The translations under genes and the position numbers were made by a program. From Prorocentrum cordatum (taxonomy: Eukaryota > Sar > Dinophyceae > Prorocentrales > Prorocentraceae): DNA of 20,000 bases. The stretch spans positions 307,287 to 327,286 of the forward strand of contig CAUYUJ010014355.1 in assembly GCA_963575745.1 (NCBI GenBank), read 5' to 3'. Position 1 is the stretch's first letter. Each line of letters starts with the position of its first letter. A model generated the notes under the pieces. That model worked only from the letters and a program-made list of their open reading frames with translations. It did not search any database and was not told where the DNA came from. Positions 8,167 through 16,900 of the stretch are shown one piece after another.

Positions 8167-8272
8167 CTCCTCCTCCTTCCCCTTTCCTCCCTTTGTCCTC
8201 CTCCTCCTCCTCCTCCTCCTCCTCCTCCTCTTCCTCCTCCTCCTCCTCCTCCTCCTCCTCCTCCTCCTCTTC
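8167..8272 (+). repeat. (CTC)n tract
   Basis: A CTC array with CTT interruptions, almost uninterrupted pyrimidine on the plus strand. Frames through it give poly-Ser, poly-Pro or poly-Glu shadows. Confidence 0.95.
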
Positions 8273-8610
8273 GCCCAAACATGCGAAATTTGGATGATTC
8301 AATACGCGGTCCCTGGGAATCCGGACCCTTTCCCCAGGACCGGATTCTCATCCCGAGCCGTTTCTTGACGGCCCTGGGGCCCAGCGAGGACCCTCAGAGG
8401 CAGGAAATGGCCAAGAACCTCCCGTCGTGATTTTGTTCACGATACGAGCATGTCTGGGATCATAACCACCCCTGCACCCCCTCCTCCTCCCTCGGGTTCG
8501 TTTCGACTATGTTTAGGCTCTGGGAGGCGAAATTAGCGTACGGTGGGCGTGATGTCTCGCTGGGCGTGCGTGAGAAGTGCACGTTTGCATCCTATATAAC
8601 AATGTTTTTC

Positions 8611-8705
8611 AGCATGCCCGAACGAGTTTGGAGTGGTCGCCTCGGGGTATGGTCGTTTGGGGGCATGGTCGTTTCGGGTATGCTTGCTTTGGGCATGCCT
8701 GGACG
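8611..8705. repeat. Small foldback with ~19-bp tandem units
   Basis: GGTATGGTCGTTTGGGGGCA and GGCATGGTCGTTTCGGGTAT are tandem units, with a third decayed unit around TGCTTGCTTTGGGCATGCC. On the left, AGCATGCCCGAACGA is nearly the reverse complement of these units, so the segment can fold back. No coding signal. Confidence 0.5.
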
Positions 8706-8818
8706 ATTCTGCCGCGGTGGTGCCCTGAAAAGCGTCAACGGGAATCCTCCCTCCCGCCCTCACACCTTCCTCACGGGGGCGCAGTCCGCGCGTCGGCCCC
8801 TGCCCCTGCTCCCCCTGC

Positions 8819-8840
8819 CGGCCACACGCAAGAGTGGCCC
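8819..8840 (+). repeat. Short hairpin repeat, copy 2
   Basis: CGGCCACACGCAAGAGTGGC with two further C bases; same stem as at 6938, with TGATCCTTGGTGCGTGG shortly after. The flanking sequence is otherwise different. Confidence 0.5.
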
Positions 8841-9059
8841 CAGCCAAGAGTGATCCTTGGTGCGTGGACTTCCGGGGGGGGGGCGGTGGGGAGGTCAAAC
8901 CCAGGCGCAAGCAGGCCACTGCGAGCGCATCGCATGTCCACCATCTGGGGGCACAGGTGTGCCCGCACGAGAGGTCCCTCCCGCGAACAGTCGCTCCTAC
9001 ATACAGATGACCCTAGCCTTGTGGATGCCATGACAATGGACACTCTAAAAATCCGATAA

Positions 9060-9200
9060 TTGAACTGAATATGTGTTCAACATGTGTAAAGCATGTTCTA
9101 CAAATCTGTCAAACATGTTTTTATACATACATATATATATATATATGTATATAAGCATGCTTGAAACATCTTTTAGACATCTGGAAAGTATTTGGCAACA
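9060..9200. repeat. AT-rich island with (TA)n and ACATG repeats
   Basis: In GC-rich surroundings this stretch is strikingly AT-rich. It has repeated CATGT/AACATG motifs (TTCAACATGTG, AAGCATGTTC, TCAAACATGTT), a TACATACATATATATATATA core that can form a hairpin, and matching GCATGC/AACAT motifs on the right. It could be an origin-like or boundary element or a decayed transposon; no proof of either. Confidence 0.7.
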
Positions 9201-9350
9201 TGCTTCCTCTTCATTAATCGGCTTCCACAACCCTAGCCTGCCTCGTCGCCAGCGCCGGGGACGGGCGGCAGGTTGAAGGAGAACGTCGACGTGGTGAAGC
9301 CGGCTCCCGCCTGCAGCACGAGGCAGGCACGAGGGCAAGGCAGAGCACGA

Positions 9351-9569
9351 TCCTCCTCCTCCTTCTCCTCCTCGTCTTCCTCCTCCTCCTCCTCCTCCTC
9401 CTCCTCCTCCTCCTCCTCCTCCTCCTCCTCCTCCTCCTCCTCCTCCTCCTCCTCCTCCTCCTCCTCCTCCTCCTCCTCCTCCTCCTCATCCTCCTCCTCC
9501 TCCTCCTTCTCCTCCTCCTCCTCCTCCTCCTCCTCCTCCTCCTTCACGTCCTCCTCCACGTCCTCCCGT
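9351..9569 (+). repeat. Long (CTC)n tract (~195 bp core)
   Basis: The longest nearly pure CTC run in the window, from 9351 to about 9544, with a few CTT, GTC and ATC interruptions, then CACGTCCTCCTCCACGTCC. Polypurine·polypyrimidine mirror symmetry makes triplex formation possible. Confidence 0.95.
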
Positions 9570-9822
9570 CAGATTCCCGGGCGTTGCAACAAGAATCGCG
9601 ACGGCGGCTGGCTTTTCGTCGCGTTCGGCCTCTAAACGCCATCCCCTGGCCCTCGGGGACCGTCTCCCCCGCCTCCTCGCCCCCCACCCCCCCCCTCCCC
9701 TACCCTCCCCTCCCATCCCACCCTCTTATCCCCTCTCACCCTCCCCTCCCCTTTCACGCTCTGCCCATTCCTCCCACACCCTCTGTCGGCGGCGAGCCCA
9801 GGGGGGAAGCGAGAAGGGGCGT

Positions 9823-9947
9823 GCCTTCTCAGAAGGCTCGGAAGTCCCCCAGCCTTCCGAGAAGTTTTCTAAGCGCTCCGCGAAGACACAGAAATGTCTC
9901 AGAGGGTGCGAGGGTTTCTGAGAAGCCCCGCCGCCTTCTGAGAAGGC
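9823..9947. repeat. Pair of GCCTTCT-N-AGAAGGC palindromes
   Basis: GCCTTCTCAGAAGGC (9823-9837) and GCCTTCTGAGAAGGC (9933-9947) are perfect 7-bp-arm palindromes differing only in the central base. The 95 bp between carry degenerate relatives (CCTTCCGAGAAG, TTTCTGAGAAGCC). The stretch from 9570 to 9820 is otherwise C-rich pyrimidine DNA without a gene. Confidence 0.65.
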
Positions 9948-10044
9948 CTTCTCCCTCTCGCTTCCCCCGTCGCTTGCCGCCGACTCCTTCCCCTCCTCAT
10001 CCCACCCTCCCTCCCCCCCTCACCTTCCCCCTCCTCCGCCCACC

Positions 10045-10256
10045 CCCTCCTCCTCCTCCTCCTCCTCCTCCCCTCCTCCTCCTCCTCCTCCTCCTCCCCC
10101 TCTCCCTCCTCCTCCTTCTCGTCCTCCTCCTCCTCCTCCTCCTCGTCCTCCTCTCCCTCCTCCTCCTTCGTCCTCCTCCCCTCCTCCTCCTCCCTCCTCC
10201 TCCTCCTCCTCGTCCTCCTCCTCCTCCTCCTCCTCCTCCTCTTCTCCCCTCCGCCC
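10045..10256 (+). repeat. (CTC)n tract
   Basis: CTC arrays broken by C-runs, GTC and CTT. It merges on both sides with C-rich pyrimidine sequence. Confidence 0.95.
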
Positions 10257-10436
10257 ACTCCTCCCCCCACTGCCTCTCCTCCTCGCTCCTGCGCTCTCCC
10301 CTGTCCAGCCATCCGAGCTCAGCTCCCGGATAGGCGCTCGGACCCTCGCGGCGGCGGGAACCCCGCCGTGGCGGCGAGGGCGCCCCGGGAGGCCCAGAGA
10401 GACAGACAGCTCCAGCAGTCCTCGAGCCCTGAGCCC

Positions 10437-10540
10437 TTCCCTCCTCCTCCTCCTCCTCCTCCTCCTCCTCCTCCTCCTAGTCCTCCTCCTCCTCCTCCTC
10501 CTCCTCCTCCTCCTCCTCCTCCTCCTCCTCCTCCTCCCCC
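10437..10540 (+). repeat. (CTC)n tract
   Basis: Pure CTC apart from a single TAG interruption near 10480. It encodes nothing supported. Confidence 0.95.
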
Positions 10541-10674
10541 GGACGCCGGACGCCCCCACCCCAGAACTCCGACCCCGTGAACAGGCACTTCTCACAACGC
10601 GCCGCCCCGGGACTGGCTTCTCATCCCGGGGCCGTCCTCTGACCGCGCTGGGGCTCCGCAAGGGCCCCGATGTC

Positions 10675-10749
10675 TTTACACACAAACACATACACACATA
10701 CACACATACACACACAAACACACACACACACACATACACACACACATAC
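10675..10749 (+). repeat. (CA)n microsatellite
   Basis: ACACA units with regular TACACA and AAACACA variants over 75 bp. Shorter CA stretches occur at 7180-7196. Confidence 0.92.
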
Positions 10750-10936
10750 GCGCGCAACCCAAAGACAAGCAATGAAACGGGCGTTGCTTGAATGTGCCTC
10801 TTGATCCTGAGAAGGCGGAACTGCGTAGTGCAACGGAGAGACAGCCTGATGTGCGGGTGCAGACGTTCGTCTCGCTGAGAAAAGAACAGCGTAGAAGCTA
10901 GGGCCACGGGCGAGTGCAAAGCAGGAAGGGAGGCGG

Positions 10937-11010
10937 ACGAGGAGGAGGAGGAGGAGGAGGAGGAGGACGAGGACGAGGACGACGAGGAGGAGGAGGAGGA
11001 GGAGGAGGAC
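10937..11010 (+). repeat. (GAG)n tract, opposite polarity
   Basis: GAG/GAC trinucleotides on the plus strand, that is CTC on minus. Only this tract and 15949-16078 have purine on the plus strand; the other eight are pyrimidine on plus. No gene is supported in the surrounding 10541-11497. Confidence 0.93.
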
Positions 11011-11497
11011 AGATGAGCAAATCCTCTGGTGCGCGTGCGCAGATGTAGTTGTTCCATCGCGCCACATTGCTTCCATGATGCGGTGAGGTTTGGTCCGCGC
11101 CGCCGCGAGGGCCCCTTCTCCCCTGCCGCCCCGGGCAGCTCGCGTGGCAGATCTACCAGCGCCTCCCAGCGACGGAGGCGAGAACGCATCGAGGAATTGG
11201 CCATCGCTCGGACGTCCACTCCCTGTGCACTTTTGCTGGCTTCGTGCGGGCTTCTTCTGCCAGAGATGGTCCAGGATGCTCCTCGAGTGCCCTCTCCGAG
11301 AACAAATGCACCCGTCCGCGCGATGCCGAGGGGAAGGGCCCGGCGGCGGGGCCGCGTCCAGCTGCGCGCAGCAGATTTCGTACCGCCCCCCCCTCGGGCC
11401 TGCTCCGGGGTGACGAAGGCCAGCGGCATGTCCTGCCCCGTGATGTCGCCTATTCCCCGTCGCCGCGCCCGGCGGCAGCCAAGCCGCGGCATTCACT

Positions 11498-11659
11498 TTG
11501 CCTGACCCTGCTCCTTCTCCACCCCCCTCCCTGTCACGGACGGCTCCCTGTTCTACTGAGCCGCGGTATCACCATCCCCGCGTGGATCACTGCAGACACC
11601 TGGTGCGTATCTGGCTGAATGCTGCGGTACCCCTTTTAAGTTTACCTGACCCTGCTCCT
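11498..11659 (+). repeat. Direct repeat TTTRCCTGACCCTGCTCCT flanking 124 bp
   Basis: The 19-bp sequence occurs at 11498-11516 and 11641-11659 with a single G/A difference. The 124 bp between contain a CTGTCACGGACGGCT motif that also occurs at about 12402. It looks like part of the repeat cluster that follows. Confidence 0.6.
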
Positions 11660-11667
11660 CCCCTACA

Positions 11668-11882
11668 GGCCCCCTAGATCGGGGCCGAGTAGGTGGAGTC
11701 GGAGGATCTCGCCGCATCGCCCATACATCGGCGATGCACTGGCGACGTCGGCGGTGCATCTGCGACTTCTGCGTGGATAAAATTGTGCCCCACATCGAGC
11801 CGCATCTCCGATGCATCGCCCATGCATCGGCGATGCGGCGCGATCCTCCGACCACATCCAGTCCGACCCCATCCAGGAGGCC
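11668..11882. mobile_element. MITE-like foldback element, family A copy 1
   Basis: The terminal inverted repeats are about 45 bp. The left end GGCCCCCTAGATCGGGGCC through GTCGGAGGATCTCGC matches the reverse complement of the right end (GGCCTCCTGGATGGGGTCGG through GTCGGAGGATCGCGC). The interior is full of GCATCGGCGATG-type palindromes. There is no coding capacity. No clear target duplication is seen. The same family occurs about 330 bp downstream. Confidence 0.75.
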
Positions 11883-12068
11883 CAGATCCTCACGCGTGGC
11901 CGAGGCGCCTCCAGGCTCACTATCACCGCCACGCCGCTCGCGCCGCATCCGTTCGCTAAGAGGAGAGGAGTGAGGAGCCTCCGCCTCGCTGAGCAGAAGC
12001 GTGCGGCCCAGTCTGGCACGGCGAGGCGCGAGCCTGCGCACCCTGATCCTGCTCCCCCTCCATGAAAT

Positions 12069-12200
12069 GGACCAGAACCAAACGACACCACCCCACCCAA
12101 GGCCCCACAGTGCTTGGCGCACACCAGGAAACGGACCCCGATGGGCTGTAGCGCAGCACGGAGGGCCGTAGGTGGGTTGGTGTCGTTTGTTTCTTGGTCG
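12069..12200. mobile_element. MITE-like foldback element, family B
   Basis: GGACCAGAACCAAACGACAC at the left pairs with the reverse complement of the right end (CGACCAAGAAACAAACGACA). The arms continue for about 45 bp with a few mismatches (CCACCCAAGGCCCC against CCACCTACGGCCCT). The element sits between two family A copies. Confidence 0.7.
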
Positions 12201-12207
12201 ATTAGAT

Positions 12208-12385
12208 GCCCCTTAGATGGGGTCGGAGTAGACTGGGTCGGAGGATCGCGGCGCATCGCCGAGGCATCGGCGACATCGGCGATTTATCGGCGACGCCAGC
12301 TGGGAGAGAATCGGGCTCCACATCGAGCCGCATCGCCGATGCATCGGCGATGCGGCGTGATTCTCCGACCCGTCTACTCAGATCC
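12208..12385. mobile_element. MITE-like foldback element, family A copy 2
   Basis: The left end GCCCCTTAGATGGGGTCGGA then GTAGACTGGGTCGGAGGATC matches family A copy 1. The right end reversed reads GAGTAGACGGGTCGGAGAAT then CACGCCGCATCGCC. A perfect 30-bp palindrome lies inside at 12327-12356 (half-site GCCGCATCGCCGATG). The right boundary is uncertain by several bases. Confidence 0.72.
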
Positions 12386-12521
12386 CTCTCTCCCGCCCCC
12401 CTGTCACGGACGGCTTGACGCAGCTGTTCTCCGACTGCCGCGGCCACGTTGTACGCCTGGCGGCCGGGGAGAGCGGGCGTCAGGACGCGACGGGGATGGG
12501 GGAGCGCGCAGGCAGGGTTAG

Positions 12522-12667
12522 GTCGTGCATGTCCTCCTACAGGCGGATTTTGGACGAACAATAAAACACAGTCAAAACATTCAAACATAGTCCAAAATGA
12601 CAGAAATCGTCCCCAGACTATCTTTGACTATTCTTGAATACTCCTCCTGCGGAGGGACATGCCCGAC
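12522..12667. mobile_element. MITE-like element, family C copy 1
   Basis: A 146-bp element with 26-bp inverted ends (20 of 26 positions pair): GTCGTGCATGTCCTCCTACA at the left and GGAGGGACATGCCCGAC at the right. The AT-richer interior (AAACACAGTCAAAACATTCA) is shared with copy 2, including AATCGTC near the right arm. The interior has no ORF. Confidence 0.75.
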
Positions 12668-13031
12668 ACAAAGACGGTGGGAGGGAGCACAACCCGTGAG
12701 CGGGTACTTCGGAGTGGCGCAGGGCACTGGCGCACCCCACGAGCACTGCGGCCGTAGTGCGAAGCATGCCCTCTTTCCCTGGGCGGGGCTCGGCGAAGCC
12801 CTGGCTTGCCCCGGGGCACGTCCTGGTCTCCAAGGCCTTGGCTTTTTCTTCCGGCGCCTGTTCCTGGGGAGGCAACACGGCCGGACCTGGGCCAGAAAAC
12901 ATCATCCCTCGCGAGCATGAGACCCTCGGTCGGCCAAAGCACACAGGAGCATTTGAGGGTACGCTCCCCGCGAGAGCATCCAGCAAGCACGAAGAACACG
13001 AGGGCCGATACACTAGGGGAACGACAAATTA
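12668..13031. other. No gene recognised
   Basis: GC-rich, non-repetitive within the window. Short frames on both strands show no recognised motif. It is the spacer between elements of families C and D. Confidence 0.45.
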
Positions 13032-13193
13032 CATAAACATAAAAACTCGGATGTCCGCGCGGATTTCTTGGATCCGCGCTGGACCCCCCTCCCTGGCGCG
13101 CGGAACGCGCCACGGGCGGCGCCAGATGCGCCGCCAGGGGGCCCCAGCGCCGATCCGAGAACTCCGCGCGGACCTCCGATTTATCATGTTATG
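13032..13193. mobile_element. MITE-like element, family D copy 1
   Basis: The left end CATAAACATAAAAACTCGGA then TGTCCGCGCGGA pairs with the right end, which reads reversed as CATAACATGATAAATCGGAG then GTCCGCGCGGAG. The centre has GGCGGCGC-CAGAT-GCGCCGCC. It shares its centre with 16243-16386: TCCGCGCGGA.TTC.TGGATC, CCCCCCTCCC and GCGCGGA.CGCGCCA.GGGCGGCGCCAGA-type segments. Confidence 0.78.
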
Positions 13194-13439
13194 CCCTTGT
13201 TCGTTCCCCATACACCCTCCCTGAGCCGGCCCCGATCTCATACCTCGCTCCGGCTCTACACGGGGTGGCGAGGAGAGAGGTGCACCTGTCGTCGTGCACC
13301 CTCCGGGTCCCCCATGGGGGGCCTGCTGCAGGGGAGCCCTCTCCTGCAACTCTCGATTCCCCCCCTCGCCGCCCTGCCTCGACATCTAAAGAAGGCCAAA
13401 CAAAACGACGTCCGCGAGCCGAGAAAAAACATCCCGGAG

Positions 13440-13500
13440 CCTGGAGCCTCGACTTTTCGCCCCGACCCTCGAGGCTCGAGGCTCGAGCCTCGACTTTTAC
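13440..13500 (+). repeat. CTCGAGG iterations with 14-bp palindrome
   Basis: GCCTCGACTTTT occurs twice about 45 bp apart. Between the copies CTCGAGGCTCGAGGCTCGAG forms overlapping palindromes, including the perfect GAGGCTCGAGCCTC. It lies directly before family C copy 2. Confidence 0.6.
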
Positions 13501-13506
13501 CGTTCG

Positions 13507-13648
13507 GTCAGGCACGTTCCCCCTACAGGCGGATTGCTGGAAGGACGCTAACAAGTAGTCAAACAACAAGCAGACATAGTCAAAAGAGCACGAAAATCGT
13601 CACCATACTATTGTTTACCCAATCCTCCTGTGGAGGGACACGCCCGAC
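13507..13648. mobile_element. MITE-like element, family C copy 2
   Basis: Left end GTCAGGCACGTTCCCCCTAC then AGGCGGA; right end TCCTCCTGTGGAGGGACACG then CCCGAC. It has nearly the same length as copy 1 (142 against 146 bp) and the same internal landmarks (ACATAGTC, AAAATCGTC, ACTAT). The two copies lie about 0.98 kb apart in the same orientation. Confidence 0.75.
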
Positions 13649-13701
13649 TTAATTTTACCGCCACCATGCTGAGACGCCAGACTTTACCGACCCAAGACAA
13701 T

Positions 13702-13804
13702 CCTGGATATCGAGGCCTTGGGATATCCAGCATCCCCTCAAAGGGCTTCCGAAGATCTCGCGGGGGTCTCCGGGGAGACTCCCGAGAACCTCCGATATCC
13801 AGGT
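13702..13804. repeat. Nested inverted repeats around CTGGATATC
   Basis: CTGGATATC (13703-13711) pairs perfectly with GATATCCAG (13722-13730). The same left arm CCTGGATATCGAGG also pairs with CCTCCGATATCCAGG (about 13789-13803). Three half-sites can thus form two alternative hairpins. The rest of 13805-14243 is purine-rich or unremarkable and holds no supported gene. Confidence 0.6.
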
Positions 13805-14727
13805 CCTCGGGTGGTAAGAGAAACGGCAAAACGAGAGGGGGAGGGGGGAAGAAAACTCGCCGTGGGGTGGGGAGAAACGTCAGGGAGAAAATCAGGGATG
13901 GAGGAAGAAAAGGAGGAGGATGCGATTCGATGCGCGCACCATTGACGCCGCGCTGTCCAATATTCCGATGAATAATACCGTACTCACTCTTGCCTCTCAA
14001 ATCGCGCAGCACCGGGCCGGGAACGTTTCACAAGACTGGCTGGAAGCAATTGGCGAGGGGAACCCCCATTCCTGGGAAAAGGTGCGTACGCCGTGCTCTA
14101 CGCACTAAACAGCAGACAAGGTCGTGTACGGGGCCGCCCTTGCTCGAAAAACATGTAACATGCAACTGTGACCGACAATTTCTTCCGACCCCAACTTATC
14201 TCATGTCTGACGCCGGCTACTCCGAGTGTAGCAGCGCAATACAGTAGAAGGAAACAATTACTGAACATTCCCCTCCCCCCGAAATTGGACCCACCGCCAA
14301 CTTTGAACATTGGGGGGAGGTGGAGGCGTTGACAGATGAATGCGGCAGGAGTGTTCGCAAAACTGTTCCGAGGCCAGTGGGTATGTTGCCCGGCACGTGG
14401 CTACCCTCGAACTGATTGGGGCGCAAAAATACAGGAAGAGGTCACGGGAAAAGGTTCGAGGGGAGGACCGGGGAGGAATCGTCTCAATCACTGCGAAAAT
14501 CAAACCGTCAACCGTGGACTTACCCCACTCTGAGTCAGACAGGGGCAAGTCGGACTTGACACTTTGCTTTTCGACTTTGACGACGAACCGCGCGGCGGCC
14601 GACTGACAACGACGACGACGTCTGGGCGCCAAGCAAAAAACGGCCAAAACGGCTGCGGGTTGTCATGTCTAACGCCTCCCCAACGGCCCCTGGCCCCCCC
14701 GGAGGCGCTTCGCGCATCCCGCCTTTT

Positions 14728-14887
14728 TCACGTATTACTCGTATCACTCGTCCCAGCACTCCTTTTTTCACATATTACTCGTATCACTCGCAAGACAAAA
14801 AAATAAATCATATTTCTTTCTATGAGTGATACGAGTAAGATATGAAAAATACGGAGTGAGGGGACGAGTGGTACGAGTAATACGTGA
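14728..14887. repeat. Long hairpin of iterated TATTACTCGTATCACTCG motifs, unit 1
   Basis: The left arm carries TATTACTCGTATCACTCG twice (TCACG- and TCACA- preceded). The right arm carries the reverse complement twice with small changes. The arms are about 63 bp with an AT-rich loop of about 35 nt (AAAAAAATAAATCATATTTC). The four iterated sites in two inverted pairs resemble a transposon end or an iteron-like binding array. Confidence 0.8.
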
Positions 14888-14929
14888 CAATTAAAGCGCG
14901 GGACGACTCGGGCGCCAGAACACTAAAAA

Positions 14930-15000
14930 GAGGACATATCTATATACATACCAACGTACACATAAATATACATGTGTATATATAATACGAATGATAATGG
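14930..15000. repeat. AT-rich TATATACATA/TACATGTGTATATATA segment (also 15765-15815)
   Basis: Present in both duplication units about 50 bp right of the hairpin. TATATACATACC-ACGTACACATAAA is followed by ATACATGTGTATATA, which can form an imperfect stem. It is part of the duplicated unit, not an independent insertion. Confidence 0.6.
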
Positions 15001-15073
15001 TATCGCAGATATCCTCACCCGCACAATCGCTCGGTCAACTCGCAAATGACGGGGTAAACTAAGAGATGAGACG

Positions 15074-15890
15074 GTAGAAGGAAACAACTACTGAACACTC
15101 CCCCTCCTCCCCAAACTCAACGTTGGCACGCGCGGGGAGACTGCGGCGAAGTGCATCTCATCGGACCCACCGCCAACTTTGAACATTTGGGGGAGGGGGA
15201 GGGGGAGGCGCTACTTTGTTCCGAGGCTACCCTCGAACTGATTGGGGCGCAAAAATACAGGAAGAGGTCACGGGAAAAGGTTCAAGGGGAGGACCGGGGA
15301 GGAATCGTCTCGATCACTGCGAAAATCAAACCGTCAACCGTGGACTTACCCCAGTTTGAGTCAGACAAGGGCAACTCGAATTTGACACTTTGCTTTTCGA
15401 CTTTGACGACGAACCGCGCGGAGGCCGACTGACAACGACGACGACGTCTGGGCGCCAAGCAAGAAGCGGCCAAAACGGCTGCGGGTAGTCATGTCTAGCG
15501 CCTCCCCAACGGCCCCGGGCCCCGCCGGAGGCGCTTCGCGCATCCCGCCTGATTTTTCACGTATTACTCGCATCACTCGTCCCAGCACTCCTTATTCTCC
15601 ACACATTACTCGTATCACTCGTAAGAAAAGAAAAAAGTGAAATAATATTTCTTTCTACGAGTGGTATGAATAATATGTGAAAATGTCAGGAGTGATGGGA
15701 CGAGTGGTACCAGTAATACGTGACAAATAAGGCGCGGGACGACTCGGGCGCCAGCACACTAAAAAGGGGTATATATACATACCTACGTACACATAAACAT
15801 ACATGTGTATATAGTAATGGTATCGCAGATATCCTTACCCGCAGAATCGCTCGGCCAACTCGCAAATGGCGGGGTAAACTAAAAGATGAG
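15074..15890 (+). repeat. Tandem duplication, unit 2 (~817 bp)
   Basis: Starts GTAGAAGGAAACAACTACTG and ends GGGGTAAACTAAAAGATGAG. In the 205-bp segment 15228-15432 it differs from unit 1 by 9 substitutions and no indel. Only 3 bp separate the units, so this is a head-to-tail duplication. Confidence 0.92.
15557..15723. repeat. Long hairpin of iterated TATTACTCGTATCACTCG motifs, unit 2
   Basis: The same structure as in unit 1. Substitutions are scattered over both arms (for example GCATCACTCG on the left, GGTATGAATAATATGTG on the right). The pairing is kept overall but is looser in the inner half. Confidence 0.78.
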
Positions 15891-15948
15891 TAAGGCAACA
15901 CCTCCCTTTCCCATCCCTGCCTCGCTCTGGGGAGAGGGGGCAACTACA

Positions 15949-16078
15949 GGAAGAGGAGGATAGGATGAGGATCGAGGAAGATGGGGGAAAGATCGAGGAG
16001 GAGGACCGAGGAGGATAGGGGGAGGATCGAGGAGGGGACGAGGAGGAGGATCGAGGAGGAGGAGGAGGAGGAAGATCG
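15949..16078 (+). repeat. (GAG)/(GAT CGAGGAG) purine tract
   Basis: Purine-rich, with a recurring GGATCGAGGAG/GGATAGG unit of about 9-18 bp rather than pure GAG. It starts about 60 bp after the tandem duplication ends. Confidence 0.85.
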
Positions 16079-16242
16079 GGGCTACGGCCGCGGCGGGCGA
16101 GCCGGGCTATGGCAGCGGCGTGAGGCACGACGCGGGGCCACGGGGACGGAACGGCTCGAGAGAGCGAGCCGTCGGCTGCGACGTCGGCTGTGCAAGTGGC
16201 CAGCCACATCCAGCCACCTTGGAAGTGAAGAGAAAACGTCAG

Positions 16243-16386
16243 GAACATAAACTTTTGGCGCTCCGCGCGGACTTCCTGGATCTGCGCTACACCCCCCTCC
16301 CCGGAGCGCGGAGCGCGCCAGGGGCGGCGCCAGAGGCGCCGCCGGGGGGGCCCGGCATCCGCGCCGAGCGCCAAAAGTTTATGTTC
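16243..16386. mobile_element. MITE-like element, family D copy 2
   Basis: Perfect 20-bp terminal inverted repeats: GAACATAAACTTTTGGCGCT at 16243-16262 and its exact reverse complement at 16367-16386. The total is 144 bp. The centre has a perfect hairpin GGCGGCGCC-AGA-GGCGCCGCC (16323-16343). The core resembles 13032-13193, but the outer arms differ. The perfect ends suggest recent activity. No target duplication is evident. Confidence 0.85.
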
Positions 16387-16900
16387 ATAGTGTGTTCTTC
16401 CTCGACACTTGCCCAAGACCGCCAGGGGAGGAAGAGGCATGCCTGAGGCACTCTGTCTTGCTCTCAAGCCGCGCTGCTGGGACTGAGGCAGGGAACGGGC
16501 GGCGGAACTGTGGCGGGCGGAGACGGGACGAGGATCAGCAGCAACAGCAGGAGCTCCGCGATGCAGCCGCCTGGCCACCAACGGCAGACGACGGGAGCCC
16601 GCATCGAGCAGACCTGCCGTGCTGTGGGGCCTGAGTCTGATCGGCGGGACGTGGTCGCGGGAGCAACGTCGAGGAGTCGCACAGAACTAGGGAGGGGCAA
16701 GGCGGACCCGGACGGGCGGGTGCCTGCTGGCACCTCTGCTCGGTCTCCGCGTGGTTCTCCACCAGGCGGGCCATCTGGTCCTGACTCGGGGGAGGGATGC
16801 GCTGCTAAGAGGCTCGAGGTGAGGGCGACGCCGTTGCGGGGCCGATGGTGGCACCACGAGACAAGCACAGCAGCACGCAAAAGCAGGAGCACAATATAAC
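16387..16900. other. No gene recognised
   Basis: GC-rich, mostly unique within the window. Frames on both strands are open without motif support. No microsatellite or clear inverted repeat. Confidence 0.45.

Larger units (their letters stand above)
14244..15070 (+). repeat. Tandem duplication, unit 1 (~827 bp)
   Basis: Starts GTAGAAGGAAACAATTACTG and ends GGGGTAAACTAAGAGATGAG. It aligns with 15074-15890 nearly end to end, with an offset of ~830 bp. Relative to unit 2 it has an extra stretch near 14330-14400 and lacks the insertion at about 15117-15165. A frame at 14402-14606 is open in both units, but it is judged not to be coding. Confidence 0.92.

Noticed and set aside
9125-9155. TATATATA as a promoter TATA box
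   Set aside because: It is a (TA)n microsatellite in an AT-rich island; dinoflagellate promoters generally lack a classical TATA box, and no gene follows.
10020-11492. 490-codon minus-strand ORF
   Set aside because: It is mostly poly-Ser, poly-Arg, poly-Glu, poly-Gly and Val/Cys runs from microsatellites, with no conserved segment.
14402-14606. Open frame shared by both duplication units (ATLELIGAQKYRKRSREKV start)
   Set aside because: Nine substitutions between units change seven residues; with no excess of silent changes, protein constraint is unlikely. Shared openness follows from recent duplication.
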